DNA of 64,000 nt, taken from NCBI RefSeq assembly GCF_002968635.1, contig NZ_PVBN01000004.1:124001-188000 (forward strand). Reading direction: 5' to 3'. Under the pieces are notes generated by a model. The model did not search any database. It was not told where the DNA came from and saw only the letters and a list, made by a program, of their open reading frames with translations. This DNA is from Neorhizobium alkalisoli. Lineage in GTDB: Bacteria; Pseudomonadota; Alphaproteobacteria; Rhizobiales; Rhizobiaceae. This document shows, piece after piece, positions 1 to 8,297 of the stretch. Made by a program: the position numbers and the translations under genes. How positions within the stretch are numbered: position 1 is the first letter of the stretch; each line of letters starts with the position of its first letter.

Positions 1-1
1 C

Positions 2-322
2 CATCGCTTCGCCAATTCGGGGAAGCTCGAACCGTGGCCACTGGTTCGCAAGGAACACGAGACCAAACTCGACCTGCCTGTGACGACGGTGGCGAGCACC
101 TTGGAGCCTCTCATATACCTTGCAGAGCGATCCTTTGGGATTGCGTGTCTTCCTGCATTTGCCGTGGCCTCCGAGGTCGCGCAAGGCAAACTGGTTTCGC
201 TGCTTGAGGATCATCTGGCGGACAGCGGGACGTTTCGCGTCCTCTGGCCGACGAACAGATACCTTTCTCCCAAGGTTCGAGCCTTTGTCGACTACATGGC
301 CTCGAATCTCTTCGCGGGATGA
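2..322 (+). CDS. LysR-family transcriptional regulator, C-terminal part (5' end outside window)
   Basis: Open from the window edge in frame with the stop at 322. The 106 visible residues look like the end of a LysR substrate-binding domain: a stretch reading LAERSFGIACLPAF (the usual 'G.GIA.LP.F' strand-helix of the effector domain), then a loop with 'GKLVSLLEDH' and a terminal 'SPKVRAFVDYMA' helix, which is how LysR proteins typically finish. The DNA-binding domain is not visible, so the regulon is unknown. The family assignment is from motif recognition only. Confidence 0.75.
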   Translation, partial: HRFANSGKLEPWPLVRKEHETKLDLPVTTVASTLEPLIYLAERSFGIACLPAFAVASEVAQGKLVSLLEDHLADSGTFRVLWPTNRYLSPKVRAFVDYMASNLFAG

Positions 323-532
323 TTGCGTGGCATGCGTTCCTGCCGCTGTTGAGCGTCAGGTTTCCGCGCATACTTGCTGCCAGTCCACGGGTGCGGCTCG
401 GTCGAAATGCGGCTTCGAGCCCGCATGACTTGAATTTCCCCCCGTTTTGTGGTCTTGAAGCCGCCCATCAAGAAAAACTGAAAAATATCGTCCCGCAGAT
501 GCAATCCGGGACTGCGTCCAAGGATTTCCCGC

Positions 533-1333
533 ATGGCCCGCTCCGCCCTTCTCAACGTCATGGTTCAGGCTGCCCTCAAGGCAGGCAAGTCGCTCTCCAG
601 AGATTTCGGCGAAGTGCAGAACCTGCAGGTTTCGGTAAAGGGGCCGAGCGACTTCGTGTCTCAGGCCGACCTCAAGGCGGAAAAGATCGTGCGCGACGAG
701 CTGATGAAGGCGCGTCCCACCTACGGCTTCCTCGGTGAGGAAAGCGAAGAGGTGACGGGCACGGACGGCGCCCATCGCTGGATCGTCGATCCCCTCGACG
801 GCACTACAAACTTTCTGCACGGCATTCCGCAATTTGCCGTCTCGATCGCGCTCGAACGCAATGGCGAAGTCGTTGCAGGCGTCATCTTCAATCCGGCGAC
901 CGACGAGCTGTTCACTGCCGAAAAGGGCGGCGGCGCCTTCATGAACGACCGCCGCATCCGGGTCGCCGCCCGCCGCGTGCTTTCCGACTGCGTGATCGGC
1001 TGCGGCGTGCCGCATCTTGGCCGCGGCAACCACGGAAAGTTCCTCATCGAACTTCGCCATGTCATGGGAGAAGTCGCAGGCGTCCGCCGCATGGGTGCCG
1101 CCGCGCTCGACCTTGCCTATGTCGCGGCCGGTCGTCTCGACGGCTTCTGGGAAACCGACCTTTCCGCCTGGGACATGGCGGCCGGCATCGTGCTGATCCG
1201 CGAGGCAGGCGGTTTTACCAGCGATATGAAGGGCACCACCGATATCTTCGGCAGCGGCAACATCGTCGCCGGCAACGAACTCATCCAGAAGGCGCTGCTC
1301 GAAGTCGCCAACCGGCCCGTGCCGACCCGCTGA
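533..1333 (+). CDS. suhB: Inositol-1-monophosphatase SuhB
   Basis: A 266-residue Mg-dependent sugar phosphatase of the IMPase superfamily; it hydrolyses inositol monophosphates and in other bacteria also acts in rRNA antitermination. The metal-binding signatures are all present: GEES at 68-71, DPLDGT at 86-91 and the C-terminal W-D-x-A-A-G at about 215. Length matches the family. The ATG at 533 is preceded by AAGGAT at a suitable distance. It stands alone between a LysR tail and a RIME-like repeat. Confidence 0.93.
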   Translation: MARSALLNVMVQAALKAGKSLSRDFGEVQNLQVSVKGPSDFVSQADLKAEKIVRDELMKARPTYGFLGEESEEVTGTDGAHRWIVDPLDGTTNFLHGIPQFAVSIALERNGEVVAGVIFNPATDELFTAEKGGGAFMNDRRIRVAARRVLSDCVIGCGVPHLGRGNHGKFLIELRHVMGEVAGVRRMGAAALDLAYVAAGRLDGFWETDLSAWDMAAGIVLIREAGGFTSDMKGTTDIFGSGNIVAGNELIQKALLEVANRPVPTR

Positions 1334-1426
1334 ACGTAACCCGGAGCCAGCCTGCCGGCGCTGCGGACAGTCGATAGCTGACTGTTTTTCCGCAGCCTCC
1401 GCACTTCAATTCGTCGCAATTTTGAA

Positions 1427-1529
1427 CTACAGCATATCGCGTGAAAGAGGGATTCACGCGATATGCTGTAGACTCTTGTTTTACGCATGTCCTTGTCCCG
1501 AAACCGCTTTGCACTTGTGGGGGACATGC
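1427..1529. repeat. RIME-like intergenic mosaic element (two nested palindromes)
   Basis: Two consecutive inverted repeats lie between suhB and the next operon. The first has perfect 19-base arms at 1427-1445 and 1453-1471 around a 7-base loop and begins CTACAGCATATCG. The second pairs GCATGTCC (1485-1492) with GGACATGC (1522-1529). This two-palindrome layout, with CTACAGC ends and an ACGCATGTC module, is like the Rhizobium intergenic mosaic elements. It could fold into RNA hairpins at the 3' end of the suhB transcript. Confidence 0.8.
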
Positions 1530-1573
1530 CGTAGCCTCCGACGCGCAAGAGTATCGGAGGCTGAAGGCGTATC

Positions 1574-2617
1574 ATGGCGAATGCGAAAGTGGACGATCTG
1601 GACGAGTCTGAAGCGCGCGGCGGCTACCCCTACAAACTTTCAAATCCGGCGTCATTCCTGTGGACGATGCTGATCTTCCTGATCATCGTCGGGTTCGTCG
1701 CATCCATTCTCTATCGCCAGGCCGCGCATGCCTTCCAGACCAATCCGGGCCTCAACGGGTTGATTCTCGGCGTCCTGCTGATCGGCATCATTCTCGTCTT
1801 CAACCAGGTGATCGGCCTGATGCCGGAAGTGCGCTGGTTCAATTCCTTCCGCGCCGCCGGCAGCGCCGACAAGGTCGGCCGCGAGCCGAAGCTGCTTGCG
1901 CCGATGCGAACCCTGATCGGCGGCCGCCGCAAGATGGCGCTGTCGACCACCGCCTTTCGCTCGATCCTCGATTCGATCGGCACCCGCCTCGACGAATCAC
2001 GCGACACTTCCCGCTACCTCATCGGTCTGCTGGTTTTCCTCGGTCTGCTCGGCACCTTCTGGGGGCTCATCGAGACGATCGGCTCGATCAGCAATGTCAT
2101 CGGCGCGCTGGACCCCAATTCAGGCGATTCGAATGACGTGCTTGCAGCCATCAAGAGCGGTCTCGCTCAGCCGCTCGCCGGCATGGGCACGGCATTTTCC
2201 TCCTCGCTGCTCGGCCTCTCTGGCTCGCTGATCCTCGGCTTCCTCGACCTGCAGGCGGGCCGCGCCCAGAACCGTTTCTATACCGAACTTGAAAACTGGC
2301 TCTCTTCGGTGACCGACCTGGGTTCCGATCTGCCTGTGGTGGCGGAGGCCATCGCTCACGGTTCCTCCGACGAAATCCGGGCATTGACCGAACAGCTCAA
2401 GGCTCTCGCCGCCGCCCAATCCAGGACACCGGACGGTCCCCATGCCGACCGGTCGCTTTCCGCGATGGCCAATCTTGCCGAAGGCATCCAGGGGCTCGTC
2501 AAGAACATGCGCAACGAACAGCAGATGCTGCGCGACTGGATCGAAGCCCAGCAAGAGGAAGCCAAGGCGCTCCGCCGCACGCTCGACCGGCTTTACGACA
2601 AGGTCGGGGGGAAGTAG
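1574..2617 (+). CDS. MotA/TolQ/ExbB-like proton-channel subunit
   Basis: A 347-residue inner membrane protein. Hydrophobic segments lie at about residues 26-48, 58-80, 145-170 and 195-220; the third begins RYLIGLLVFLGLLGTFWGL and the fourth lies in the 'PLAGMGTAFSSSLLGLSGSLI' stretch, the signature pore helices of MotA/TolQ proteins. A hydrophilic C-terminal tail (about 250-347) is rich in charged residues and probably helical. The partner lies three bases downstream and carries an OmpA domain, so the pair forms a stator-like ion-driven unit anchored to peptidoglycan. No flagellar or Ton genes are nearby, so the driven process is unknown. The ATG at 1574 has AAGG upstream. Confidence 0.8.
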   Translation: MANAKVDDLDESEARGGYPYKLSNPASFLWTMLIFLIIVGFVASILYRQAAHAFQTNPGLNGLILGVLLIGIILVFNQVIGLMPEVRWFNSFRAAGSADKVGREPKLLAPMRTLIGGRRKMALSTTAFRSILDSIGTRLDESRDTSRYLIGLLVFLGLLGTFWGLIETIGSISNVIGALDPNSGDSNDVLAAIKSGLAQPLAGMGTAFSSSLLGLSGSLILGFLDLQAGRAQNRFYTELENWLSSVTDLGSDLPVVAEAIAHGSSDEIRALTEQLKALAAAQSRTPDGPHADRSLSAMANLAEGIQGLVKNMRNEQQMLRDWIEAQQEEAKALRRTLDRLYDKVGGK

Positions 2618-2620
2618 CCG

Positions 2621-3652
2621 ATGGCGCTCGCGAAGAACCGCCGCCGGGATCGGTCCGTCGACTTCTGGCCTGGCTTCGTGGACGCTCTTTCCACGCTGCT
2701 CCTTGCCATCATGTTCCTGCTGACCGTCTTCGTACTGGCGCAGTTCCTTTTGAGCCGCGAGATCACCGGCCGCGATGAGGTGCTGAACCGTCTGAACAGT
2801 CAGATCGCCGAGCTGACCGAACTCCTGGCGCTCGAAAAGGGCAACAGCCAGGATTTCGAGGACCAGCTTGCAAGCCTGCAATCCTCGCTTTCGGCTTCGG
2901 AAAGCGAACGGTCGCGGCTGCAGCAATTGCTGAGTCAGGGCGCCGGCAGCAGCGCAGCGGCCAATGCGCGCGTCGGCGAACTGACCAGCCAACTCAACCA
3001 GGAACAGCAGCTGAGCGCCCGCGCGGCGAGCCAGGTAGAGCTTCTGAACCAGCAGATCGCAGCGCTGCGCGCCCAGATCGCCGCCATCGAACAGGCGCTG
3101 CAGGCCTCGGAAGCGAAGGATTCGTCGTCCCAGGCGCAGATCGCCGATCTCGGCCGGCGCCTGAACGTGGCGCTGGCGCAGCGGGTGCAGGAACTGAACC
3201 GCTACCGCTCGGATTTCTTCGGACGGCTTCGCGAAATCCTCTCCGATCGCGAGAACATCCGCATCGTCGGCGACCGCTTCGTTTTCCAGTCCGAAGTCCT
3301 CTTCCCGGTGGGCGGCAGCGACCTCGACGATGCCGGCCGCGCCGAGATGGACAAGCTCGCCACGGCGCTTCTCGATCTCGCCAAGGAAATTCCGGCGGAG
3401 ATCAACTGGGTGCTGCGGGTGGACGGCCATACGGATAATTCGCCGCTTTCCGGCATCGGCCGGTATCGCGACAACTGGGAGCTTTCTTCCGCCCGCGCTA
3501 CCTCGGTGGTGAAATATCTCATTTCCAAAGGCGTGCCGTCGAACCGCCTGGTGGCTGCGGGCTTCGGCGAATTCCAGCCGATCGCGCAGGGCGACACGCC
3601 CGACGTCAAGTCCCAGAACCGCCGCATCGAGCTGAAGCTCACCGAGCGATAG
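2621..3652 (+). CDS. OmpA/MotB-like peptidoglycan-binding protein with coiled coil
   Basis: A 343-residue protein with one N-terminal membrane segment (about residues 20-40, LSTLLLAIMFLLTVFVLAQF), a long Gln/Glu/Ala-rich coiled coil (about 50-190) and a C-terminal OmpA-like domain (about 215-343) with the peptidoglycan-contact motifs GHTD and NRRIELKL. This is the MotB/TolR-type partner of the gene before it, but with a far longer periplasmic stalk than MotB usually has. Start ATG 2621 lies 3 bases after the preceding stop, so the two are co-transcribed. The conserved pore Asp of MotB is not obvious in the N-terminal segment; D20, in 'FWPGFVDALS', is the nearest candidate. Confidence 0.8.
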   Translation: MALAKNRRRDRSVDFWPGFVDALSTLLLAIMFLLTVFVLAQFLLSREITGRDEVLNRLNSQIAELTELLALEKGNSQDFEDQLASLQSSLSASESERSRLQQLLSQGAGSSAAANARVGELTSQLNQEQQLSARAASQVELLNQQIAALRAQIAAIEQALQASEAKDSSSQAQIADLGRRLNVALAQRVQELNRYRSDFFGRLREILSDRENIRIVGDRFVFQSEVLFPVGGSDLDDAGRAEMDKLATALLDLAKEIPAEINWVLRVDGHTDNSPLSGIGRYRDNWELSSARATSVVKYLISKGVPSNRLVAAGFGEFQPIAQGDTPDVKSQNRRIELKLTER

Positions 3653-3654
3653 CG

Positions 3655-3873
3655 ATGGCTGAAGACAAGCGGGATATGAACGCCCTGGCAAAGGCCGTCG
3701 CCGAAAGCCCGAAGCGCGACAACAGCGCCTATCACAAGGCGATGGCGGAGGCTCGCGAAGCCTTCGCGAAGGCAGAAATCGAGTTGGGCGGTCCGGTCGA
3801 GGTGCGCACGAAGAGCAAGATGAAGCGCAACGGCGATTATGTCGTGAAATGGACCTTCACCCGCGTGACGTGA
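3655..3873 (+). CDS. Conserved small protein of unknown function (third gene of the MotA/OmpA-like operon)
   Basis: A 72-residue, highly charged protein (Lys/Glu/Ala-rich helix about 20-45, then a beta-like 'GDYVVKWTFTRVT' end). No signal peptide or membrane segment. The ATG is two bases after the preceding stop, so it belongs to the same operon. Not recognised as a named family; the codon use resembles its neighbours. Confidence 0.65.
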   Translation: MAEDKRDMNALAKAVAESPKRDNSAYHKAMAEAREAFAKAEIELGGPVEVRTKSKMKRNGDYVVKWTFTRVT

Positions 3874-3926
3874 GCGGATGGCGCGCTGTCACCAGACAGC
3901 GGATCTCCAGGCGGCGGCCATCTGGT

Positions 3927-4181
3927 TCAGCCCCGGATGAAGACACCCGCTTCCTTGGCGGCTTCCACAAAAGCATGCCTTGCGTCTTCGGGTTTACGTT
4001 TGCCGGCATCCACCGCGGCGCAGACAGCGAGGGCTCGATCCAGCGCCGTGCCATCTTCCATGGGCCAGTCTTCGATCATCGCCCAGGCAGCCGCCTGCGT
4101 GGTTTCGATGACGGTTTCAACGGGCGGCTCTCCGATCGACACGACGACCGGGTTTTTCCAGAGAGAGTTGGTGGTTGTCAT
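3927..4181 (-). CDS. DUF982-family small protein
   Basis: An 84-residue protein beginning MTTTNSLWKNPVVVSIG. The pattern 'W..PV.V..G.P..V..T..AA..MI..WP...G..L..AL..C.AV..G' is characteristic of DUF982 proteins, a rhizobial family found in many copies per genome and without known function. Longer in-frame starts exist up to 4322 but overlap the ABC transporter gene; the ATG at 4181 fits the family N-terminus. It lies in tandem downstream of the ABC transporter. Confidence 0.75.
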   Translation of the reverse strand: MTTTNSLWKNPVVVSIGEPPVETVIETTQAAAWAMIEDWPMEDGTALDRALAVCAAVDAGKRKPEDARHAFVEAAKEAGVFIRG

Positions 4182-4203
4182 TATCGTCCTCTGAGCGCCG
4201 GCA

Positions 4204-6015
4204 TCAGAGCGCCGTCGCGCTCTGTCTTTCGATATCGTGGAACTGCAACCGGGCGAGCTTGGCATAGAGCCCGCCTTGGGCAACCAGGCTCTGGTGCGTG
4301 CCTTCCTCGACGACGCGGCCATTTTCCATGACCAGGATGCGGTCGGCTTTCAGCACGGTCGCCAGCCGATGGGCGATGACGAGTGTCGTGCGGTTCTGCA
4401 TCAACCCGTCGAGCGCTTTCTGTACCAGCGTTTCGCTTTCCGCATCGAGCGCCGAGGTTGCTTCGTCGAGTAGCAGGACGGGTGCGTCCTTGAGGATGGC
4501 TCGGGCAATGGCGATGCGCTGTCTTTGACCGCCGGAAAGCGTGATGCCGCGCTCGCCGGCGAGCGTATCGTAGCCCTGGTCGAGCCTCGAAATGAATTCG
4601 TCCGCCTGGGCGGCGATGGCCGCGGCGCGGACAGCCTCCCTGCTTGCATCCGGTGCGCCAAAGGCAATGTTGTCGTGGATAGAGGCTGCAAAGATCGTCA
4701 CGTCCTGCGGCACGATCGCAAGCCGGGATCTGAGATCCGCCAGCCTCGCCAGCCTCAGATCGACGCCGTCTAGCTTCACGGTTCCGCTGGAGGGATCATA
4801 AAATCGCATCAGCAGCGAGAAGATCGTGCTCTTGCCGGCTCCCGAGGGACCGACGATCGCGACCGTTTCGCCAGGCCTGACGTGGAACGACAGGGAATTG
4901 AGCGTGATGGCGCTGACGCGGGCGGGATAGGCGAAAGATACCGCGTCGAATGCCACGTCGCCGCGCGACGGCGAGGGGAGAGCGACAGGGGTTTTCGGGT
5001 CGCGGATGTCAGGGACCTCGTGCAGCAATTCGGTGAGCCGTTCGGCCGCCCCGCCGGCGGCGGAAAGCTCGCCCCAGACTTCGGAAAGCTGCCCGAGCGA
5101 ACTCGCCGCGATGACTGAATAGAGGACGAACTGGCCGAGCGTCCCGGCGGTCATCGTGCCGGAGAGAACGCTCTGGGCGCCGTACCAAAGGACGCCGACG
5201 ACACTGCCGAAGACGAGCAGGATGCCGAAGCCGGTGAGCAGCGCGCGCGCCTTGATGGCGGTCCGGGCCGCATGATAGGCGCTTTCTACGGCTTTGCCGT
5301 AGCGGTTCGCCGCCGTCGCTTCGCTTCCGAAGGCCTGCACGGTGCGGGTCGCGCCGATCGTCTCGGCGGCAAAGGCCGAGGTTTCGGCAAGCGTATCCTG
5401 GGCGGCGCGGGAACGGCGTCTGACCGAGCGGCCGAAGCCGACCAGCGGGAAGACGATGAGCGGGATTGCACCGAGCACCAGGGCGGAAAGCCTGGGGCTC
5501 GTATAGATCATCATCGCCATCGCGCCGAGACAGAGGATGGTGTTGCGAAGCGCCTGCGAGGCGGCGGAACCGAAGGCGGACTTGATCTGAGTCGTATCAG
5601 CGGTCAGGCGCGAGACGATCTCGCCGGACTGATTGACGTCGTAGAAGGCGGGGGACAGGCGGGTGATATGCGAGAAGACCTCGCGGCGAAGATCTGCCAC
5701 CACCCGTTCGCCGATGGTGATGACGTAGTAGTAGCGCATGGCGCTCGCAATCGCGAGAAGGGCGGCCAGCGCCATCAGCATGCCGAAATAGTTGTTGATG
5801 AAGCTGCCGTCGGAAAAGGCAAAGCCGTGGTCGACCATGCGCCTTACGGCGAGCGGCAGTGCCAGCGTCGTCGCGGCGGCGAGGACAAGGAAGAACGTTG
5901 CTGCCGCGACCATCGGCCGGTAACGTGCCAGATAGGGAACGAGCCTTGCGAGCGGTCTGAGTGCCTTGCCTCTCTGAGGGCTTTCGCTGGGCTGGTTTTC
6001 GCGGGCTTCGGCCAA
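4204..6015 (-). CDS. ABC transporter, fused permease and ATPase (MsbA/exporter type)
   Basis: A 603-residue half-transporter: six-helix ABC transmembrane domain (about residues 25-320) followed by the ATPase domain (about 345-590). Walker [10 protein letters not shown], signature LSGGQRQR, Walker [13 protein letters not shown] and the switch histidine in AHRL are all intact, so an active exporter is expected, probably a homodimer. Substrate unknown; the subfamily includes lipid, peptide and drug exporters. I chose the TTG at 6015 because GAGGGA lies about five bases upstream; an in-frame start at 6096 would add 27 basic residues. It is divergent from rpmE. Confidence 0.85.
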   Translation of the reverse strand: MAEARENQPSESPQRGKALRPLARLVPYLARYRPMVAAATFFLVLAAATTLALPLAVRRMVDHGFAFSDGSFINNYFGMLMALAALLAIASAMRYYYVITIGERVVADLRREVFSHITRLSPAFYDVNQSGEIVSRLTADTTQIKSAFGSAASQALRNTILCLGAMAMMIYTSPRLSALVLGAIPLIVFPLVGFGRSVRRRSRAAQDTLAETSAFAAETIGATRTVQAFGSEATAANRYGKAVESAYHAARTAIKARALLTGFGILLVFGSVVGVLWYGAQSVLSGTMTAGTLGQFVLYSVIAASSLGQLSEVWGELSAAGGAAERLTELLHEVPDIRDPKTPVALPSPSRGDVAFDAVSFAYPARVSAITLNSLSFHVRPGETVAIVGPSGAGKSTIFSLLMRFYDPSSGTVKLDGVDLRLARLADLRSRLAIVPQDVTIFAASIHDNIAFGAPDASREAVRAAAIAAQADEFISRLDQGYDTLAGERGITLSGGQRQRIAIARAILKDAPVLLLDEATSALDAESETLVQKALDGLMQNRTTLVIAHRLATVLKADRILVMENGRVVEEGTHQSLVAQGGLYAKLARLQFHDIERQSATAL

Positions 6016-6199
6016 TTTTTCCCTCGGATGTCGGGGCGCTTTTCGAAATGCGCGGGTACTTGTGCTTCGGGCGACCTTCCTGTATAGGCTCCGCATCGAA
6101 TTGGGAAGCCGTGACCGGACCGGTCTGCGGCTTCATTTATTAAAGAGGGTTCTCGCTCGCAATTGCGACATATGGACCTCGCAGAGCAGGATTATCGAC

Positions 6200-6421
6200 A
6201 TGAAGGCTGACATTCATCCCGCATACCACATGATCAAGGTTGTCATGACCGATGGCACCGAGTACGAAACCCGCTCGACCTGGGGTTCGGAAGGTGCGAC
6301 CATGAACCTTGAAATCGACCCCAAGTCGCACCCGGCCTGGACGGGCGGCAACCAGCAGCTCATGGACCGCGGCGGCCGCGTTTCCAAGTTCAACAAGCGC
6401 TTCGGCGGCCTCGGCCTCTAA
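6200..6421 (+). CDS. rpmE: 50S ribosomal protein L31
   Basis: A 73-residue protein, [10 protein letters not shown] at its start and NKRFGGLGL at its end, the expected length and ends of alphaproteobacterial L31. It has no CxxC pair, so it is the zinc-independent form. It sits on the outer edge of the large subunit at the central protuberance. Followed by a strong terminator, so probably monocistronic. Confidence 0.95.
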   Translation: MKADIHPAYHMIKVVMTDGTEYETRSTWGSEGATMNLEIDPKSHPAWTGGNQQLMDRGGRVSKFNKRFGGLGL

Positions 6422-6446
6422 GCTGCTTTTCGAGCGATCCGATAAG

Positions 6447-6476
6447 AAGCCTGGCGAAAGCCGGGCTTTTTTGTTT
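6447..6476 (+). terminator. Rho-independent terminator of rpmE
   Basis: An 8-bp stem (6448-6455 with 6460-6467, one G-T pair) closes a GAAA tetraloop and is followed by a run of T residues. Confidence 0.88.
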
Positions 6477-6519
6477 TGGGGCGGGAGGCGAGATCGGAAA
6501 TACCAGTAAGCGTCCAAAG

Positions 6520-6547
6520 TTGCCCTCCTGCAGATTATACGTATAAT
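6520..6547 (+). promoter_or_regulatory. Promoter with embedded 14-bp palindromic operator of the phd/pemK-type module
   Basis: TTGCCC (6520-6525) is separated by 16 bases from a consensus TATAAT (6542-6547). A perfect palindrome ATTATACGTATAAT covers 6534-6547 and so contains the whole -10 box. This is the arrangement expected for autorepression by the antitoxin encoded 30 bases downstream. Confidence 0.75.
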
Positions 6548-6577
6548 TCGGGTAAACCACTAATCAGGATGGTTCGA

Positions 6578-6832
6578 ATGCCAAGGGTCGGCTCCCTGGA
6601 GTTCCAGCGCAACTTCGGTGAATATCAGCATCAGGCGCAGCGTGAGCCTGTCGAAATAACCCGACATGGGCGGCGAGAATTCGTCTTGATGTCGGCCGAT
6701 CAGTACGACTGGCTGAAGGCGGCAGCGCAGCGGTCGCATCGCACCGCCGATGCGCCGGACATTGTCATCGATGCGGTGGAGCAGGCCGAGATGTCTGCCG
6801 AGCATGCGGCGCTGGACGAACTCCTGAAGTGA
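6578..6832 (+). CDS. Phd/YefM-type antitoxin
   Basis: An 84-residue protein beginning MPRVGSLEFQRNFGEYQ. The N-terminal part ('F..NFG.Y.......P..ITRHGR..FVLMS...Y..L') is the Phd/YefM DNA-binding fold; the C-terminal acidic helix (about 55-84) is the usual toxin-neutralising part. ATG 6578 is favoured over 6569 because AGGA (6566-6569) is then 8 bases away. The toxin starts nine bases after the stop. Expected to repress the palindromic promoter just upstream. Confidence 0.8.
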   Translation: MPRVGSLEFQRNFGEYQHQAQREPVEITRHGRREFVLMSADQYDWLKAAAQRSHRTADAPDIVIDAVEQAEMSAEHAALDELLK

Positions 6833-6841
6833 GGGTGCAAA

Positions 6842-7267
6842 GTGGCGCTTCCCGATCCGAAGCCGGGTCTCGTCATCCGCTATGACTATGTGTGGACCCA
6901 TGAGGCAACCGCCGGACAGAATCAGGGCAAGGATCGCCCCACATGCCTTGTAGCTGCCACTGACAAAACCGCCCGTCCTCGCTACGTGGTGCTACTGCCT
7001 ATCACGCATACGCCGCCCTCCGGCGACACCGTCGGAATAGAGATTCCCCTGAAAGTGAAACAAGCGATCGGTCTGGACGACGAACCGAGTTGGGTCATTG
7101 TCTCGGAGCATAATGTCGACGAATGGCCGAATGCAGGGCTGTCACCAGTGCCGGGCAAGCCTGGCGAATTCAGCTACGGCTTCATTCCGCCGACCCTGTT
7201 TGCCAAGGTCAGGGGGACGTTTCTGGATCTGGCAAAGGCCAAAAAGAGCACATCGGTCCGTCGATAA
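6842..7267 (+). CDS. PemK/MazF-like toxin (probable)
   Basis: A 141-residue protein with GTG start. The N-terminal 'PGLVIRYDYVW..E...GQ..GKDRPTCLVAA' and a following 'YVVLLPITHTPP' strand resemble the SH3-like barrel of PemK/MazF endoribonucleases, in which a GxxRP-type loop precedes the RNA-cleavage site. Position behind a Phd-type antitoxin with a 9-base gap supports a toxin role. A Phd antitoxin paired with a PemK-type rather than a Doc or RelE toxin is less usual. Family assignment is moderate; the pairing is stronger. Confidence 0.65.
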   Translation: MALPDPKPGLVIRYDYVWTHEATAGQNQGKDRPTCLVAATDKTARPRYVVLLPITHTPPSGDTVGIEIPLKVKQAIGLDDEPSWVIVSEHNVDEWPNAGLSPVPGKPGEFSYGFIPPTLFAKVRGTFLDLAKAKKSTSVRR

Positions 7268-7281
7268 TCACAAAGAAAGAG

Positions 7282-7300
7282 GGCCGGACAATGTCCCGGC
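7282..7300. terminator. Bulged hairpin between convergent genes (possible terminator)
   Basis: GGCCGGACA pairs with TGT-C-CCGGCC around one base, with a bulged C. It lies between the toxin gene and rcdA but has no T-run on either strand. Confidence 0.4.
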
Positions 7301-7331
7301 CTTAACTTCCATAAATCTCGGGAGAGCGTGT

Positions 7332-7844
7332 TCAGTTGCCGAAAGCGGTGCGCAGCAGATTGAGCTGGGCGCGAACGCTGTTTTCGTTGTCCGGGAGGAC
7401 TGCGGCGTCGGATGCGCGGTAGATCTCGCGGTCGAGAAGCGCAATGCGGTTCTGCAGCCGCAGCGACCGTTCCACCAGATCGCGAAAACCTTCCGGCAGG
7501 TCGAGCCAGCCGGGAGCGTTACGATCGACGTTGAAGCCGTCGAGGCGCACCTTGCTCTTTTCCGACATGACCTGGTCGCGGCTCATTTCACCGTTGTTGA
7601 CGGCGCGCTGCAGGAGCAGCCAGGAAGCCATCTGCATCAGGCGGGTGGTGAGCCGCATGGACTCGGCGGCGTAGAGGACCGATGCCATGCGCGGCAGGAC
7701 CTTGGACGCAGCCCGGCCCGTACCGTCGAGGTAGCTTGCGGTCTCCTCGACCAACGCCATGCCTTCCGTGTAGAGCGCCTTGAACTGCGACGACGTTGCG
7801 GCGCGGCCGGCGAAACTGACGGTGTTCAATCCCTGTTCGGACAT
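7332..7844 (-). CDS. rcdA: RcdA-type protease adaptor (DUF1465)
   Basis: A 170-residue, largely helical cytoplasmic protein with the DUF1465 pattern ('SF.GRA..S..FK.LY.EGM.LVEETA.YLDG.GR..SK.L.R......YA.ESMRLTTRLMQ.ASWLL..RAV..GEM'). In Caulobacter and Sinorhizobium RcdA helps deliver the cell-cycle regulator CtrA to ClpXP. ATG 7844 is preferred to 7853 because AGGA is then about 8 bases upstream. Two TTAA-N7-TTAA boxes lie upstream, consistent with CtrA controlling its own adaptor. Confidence 0.85.
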   Translation of the reverse strand: MSEQGLNTVSFAGRAATSSQFKALYTEGMALVEETASYLDGTGRAASKVLPRMASVLYAAESMRLTTRLMQMASWLLLQRAVNNGEMSRDQVMSEKSKVRLDGFNVDRNAPGWLDLPEGFRDLVERSLRLQNRIALLDREIYRASDAAVLPDNENSVRAQLNLLRTAFGN

Positions 7845-7960
7845 CGAATTCATCCTGCTAACGCAATCACACTCAGGCAATGGCAACGGCGGATAAAAGT
7901 TCCCCTGCCGTTCTGTCTGCTTGAAGATCGTACTTATAATGGAAATCCGCAAGCCGTTTC

Positions 7961-7975
7961 TTAAGGAAAGGTTAA
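7961..7975 (-). promoter_or_regulatory. CtrA-type box upstream of rcdA
   Basis: TTAA (7961-7964), seven bases, TTAA (7972-7975). Read on the minus strand it begins TTAACC, as in the full CtrA consensus. It lies about 117 bases before the rcdA start. Confidence 0.65.
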
Positions 7976-8112
7976 TACCCACAGGAAGTGGTAAACGCAG
8001 GCCCGGTTCCTGAAATGGGACGTATTTCGGCCGGCGAATACAGCATTTCGGGGAGGAAGGCTACGGCTTTTTGTGCCGGCGCTCGCGGTGTAGACCAGCG
8101 AGGAAGGATCGG

Positions 8113-8145
8113 CAGGAAAAAGAAGAGCCGCGGAAAGGCGGCTCT
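8113..8145 (-). terminator. Terminator of the MFS-DUF1192 transcript
   Basis: AGAGCCGC (8124-8131) pairs with GCGGCTCT (8138-8145) around a 6-base loop; on the minus strand it is followed by a pyrimidine run containing five T residues. Confidence 0.8.
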
Positions 8146-8239
8146 CAAGGTAAAACAGGGAGAAATCAGACCATTCGCCGAACGGTGAAACTGTCTGAGT
8201 CCGGGAGGCCCGGACGGTCTTCATATTCGTCGTTAATGA

Positions 8240-8254
8240 TTAATATCCCGTTAA
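8240..8254. promoter_or_regulatory. Second CtrA-type box in the rcdA upstream region
   Basis: TTAA (8240-8243), N7, TTAA (8251-8254); another TTAA half-site lies at 8233-8236. It is about 400 bases from the rcdA start and upstream of the terminator, so which transcript it controls is unclear. Confidence 0.5.
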
Positions 8255-8297
8255 AAGGACGCTGGAAATACTTTCCGTCTTTGAGATATATTTGGTT

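Larger units (their letters stand above)
7845..8297. other. Regulatory gap upstream of rcdA, no gene seen
   Basis: 453 bases between rcdA and the DUF1192 gene, both on the minus strand. It holds two CtrA-type boxes and a minus-strand terminator, listed separately. I see no open frame in it that resembles a known family. Confidence 0.6.

Noticed and set aside
1574..3652. Zorya-type defence (ZorAB) interpretation of the MotA/OmpA-like pair
   Set aside because: Zorya needs ZorA with a long tail and adjacent ZorC/ZorD or ZorE; only a 72-residue unknown follows, so the defence label is not supported.
2120..3691. 523-codon minus-strand open frame
   Set aside because: Antisense to the MotA/OmpA-like genes, whose domains are clear; low-information protein text.
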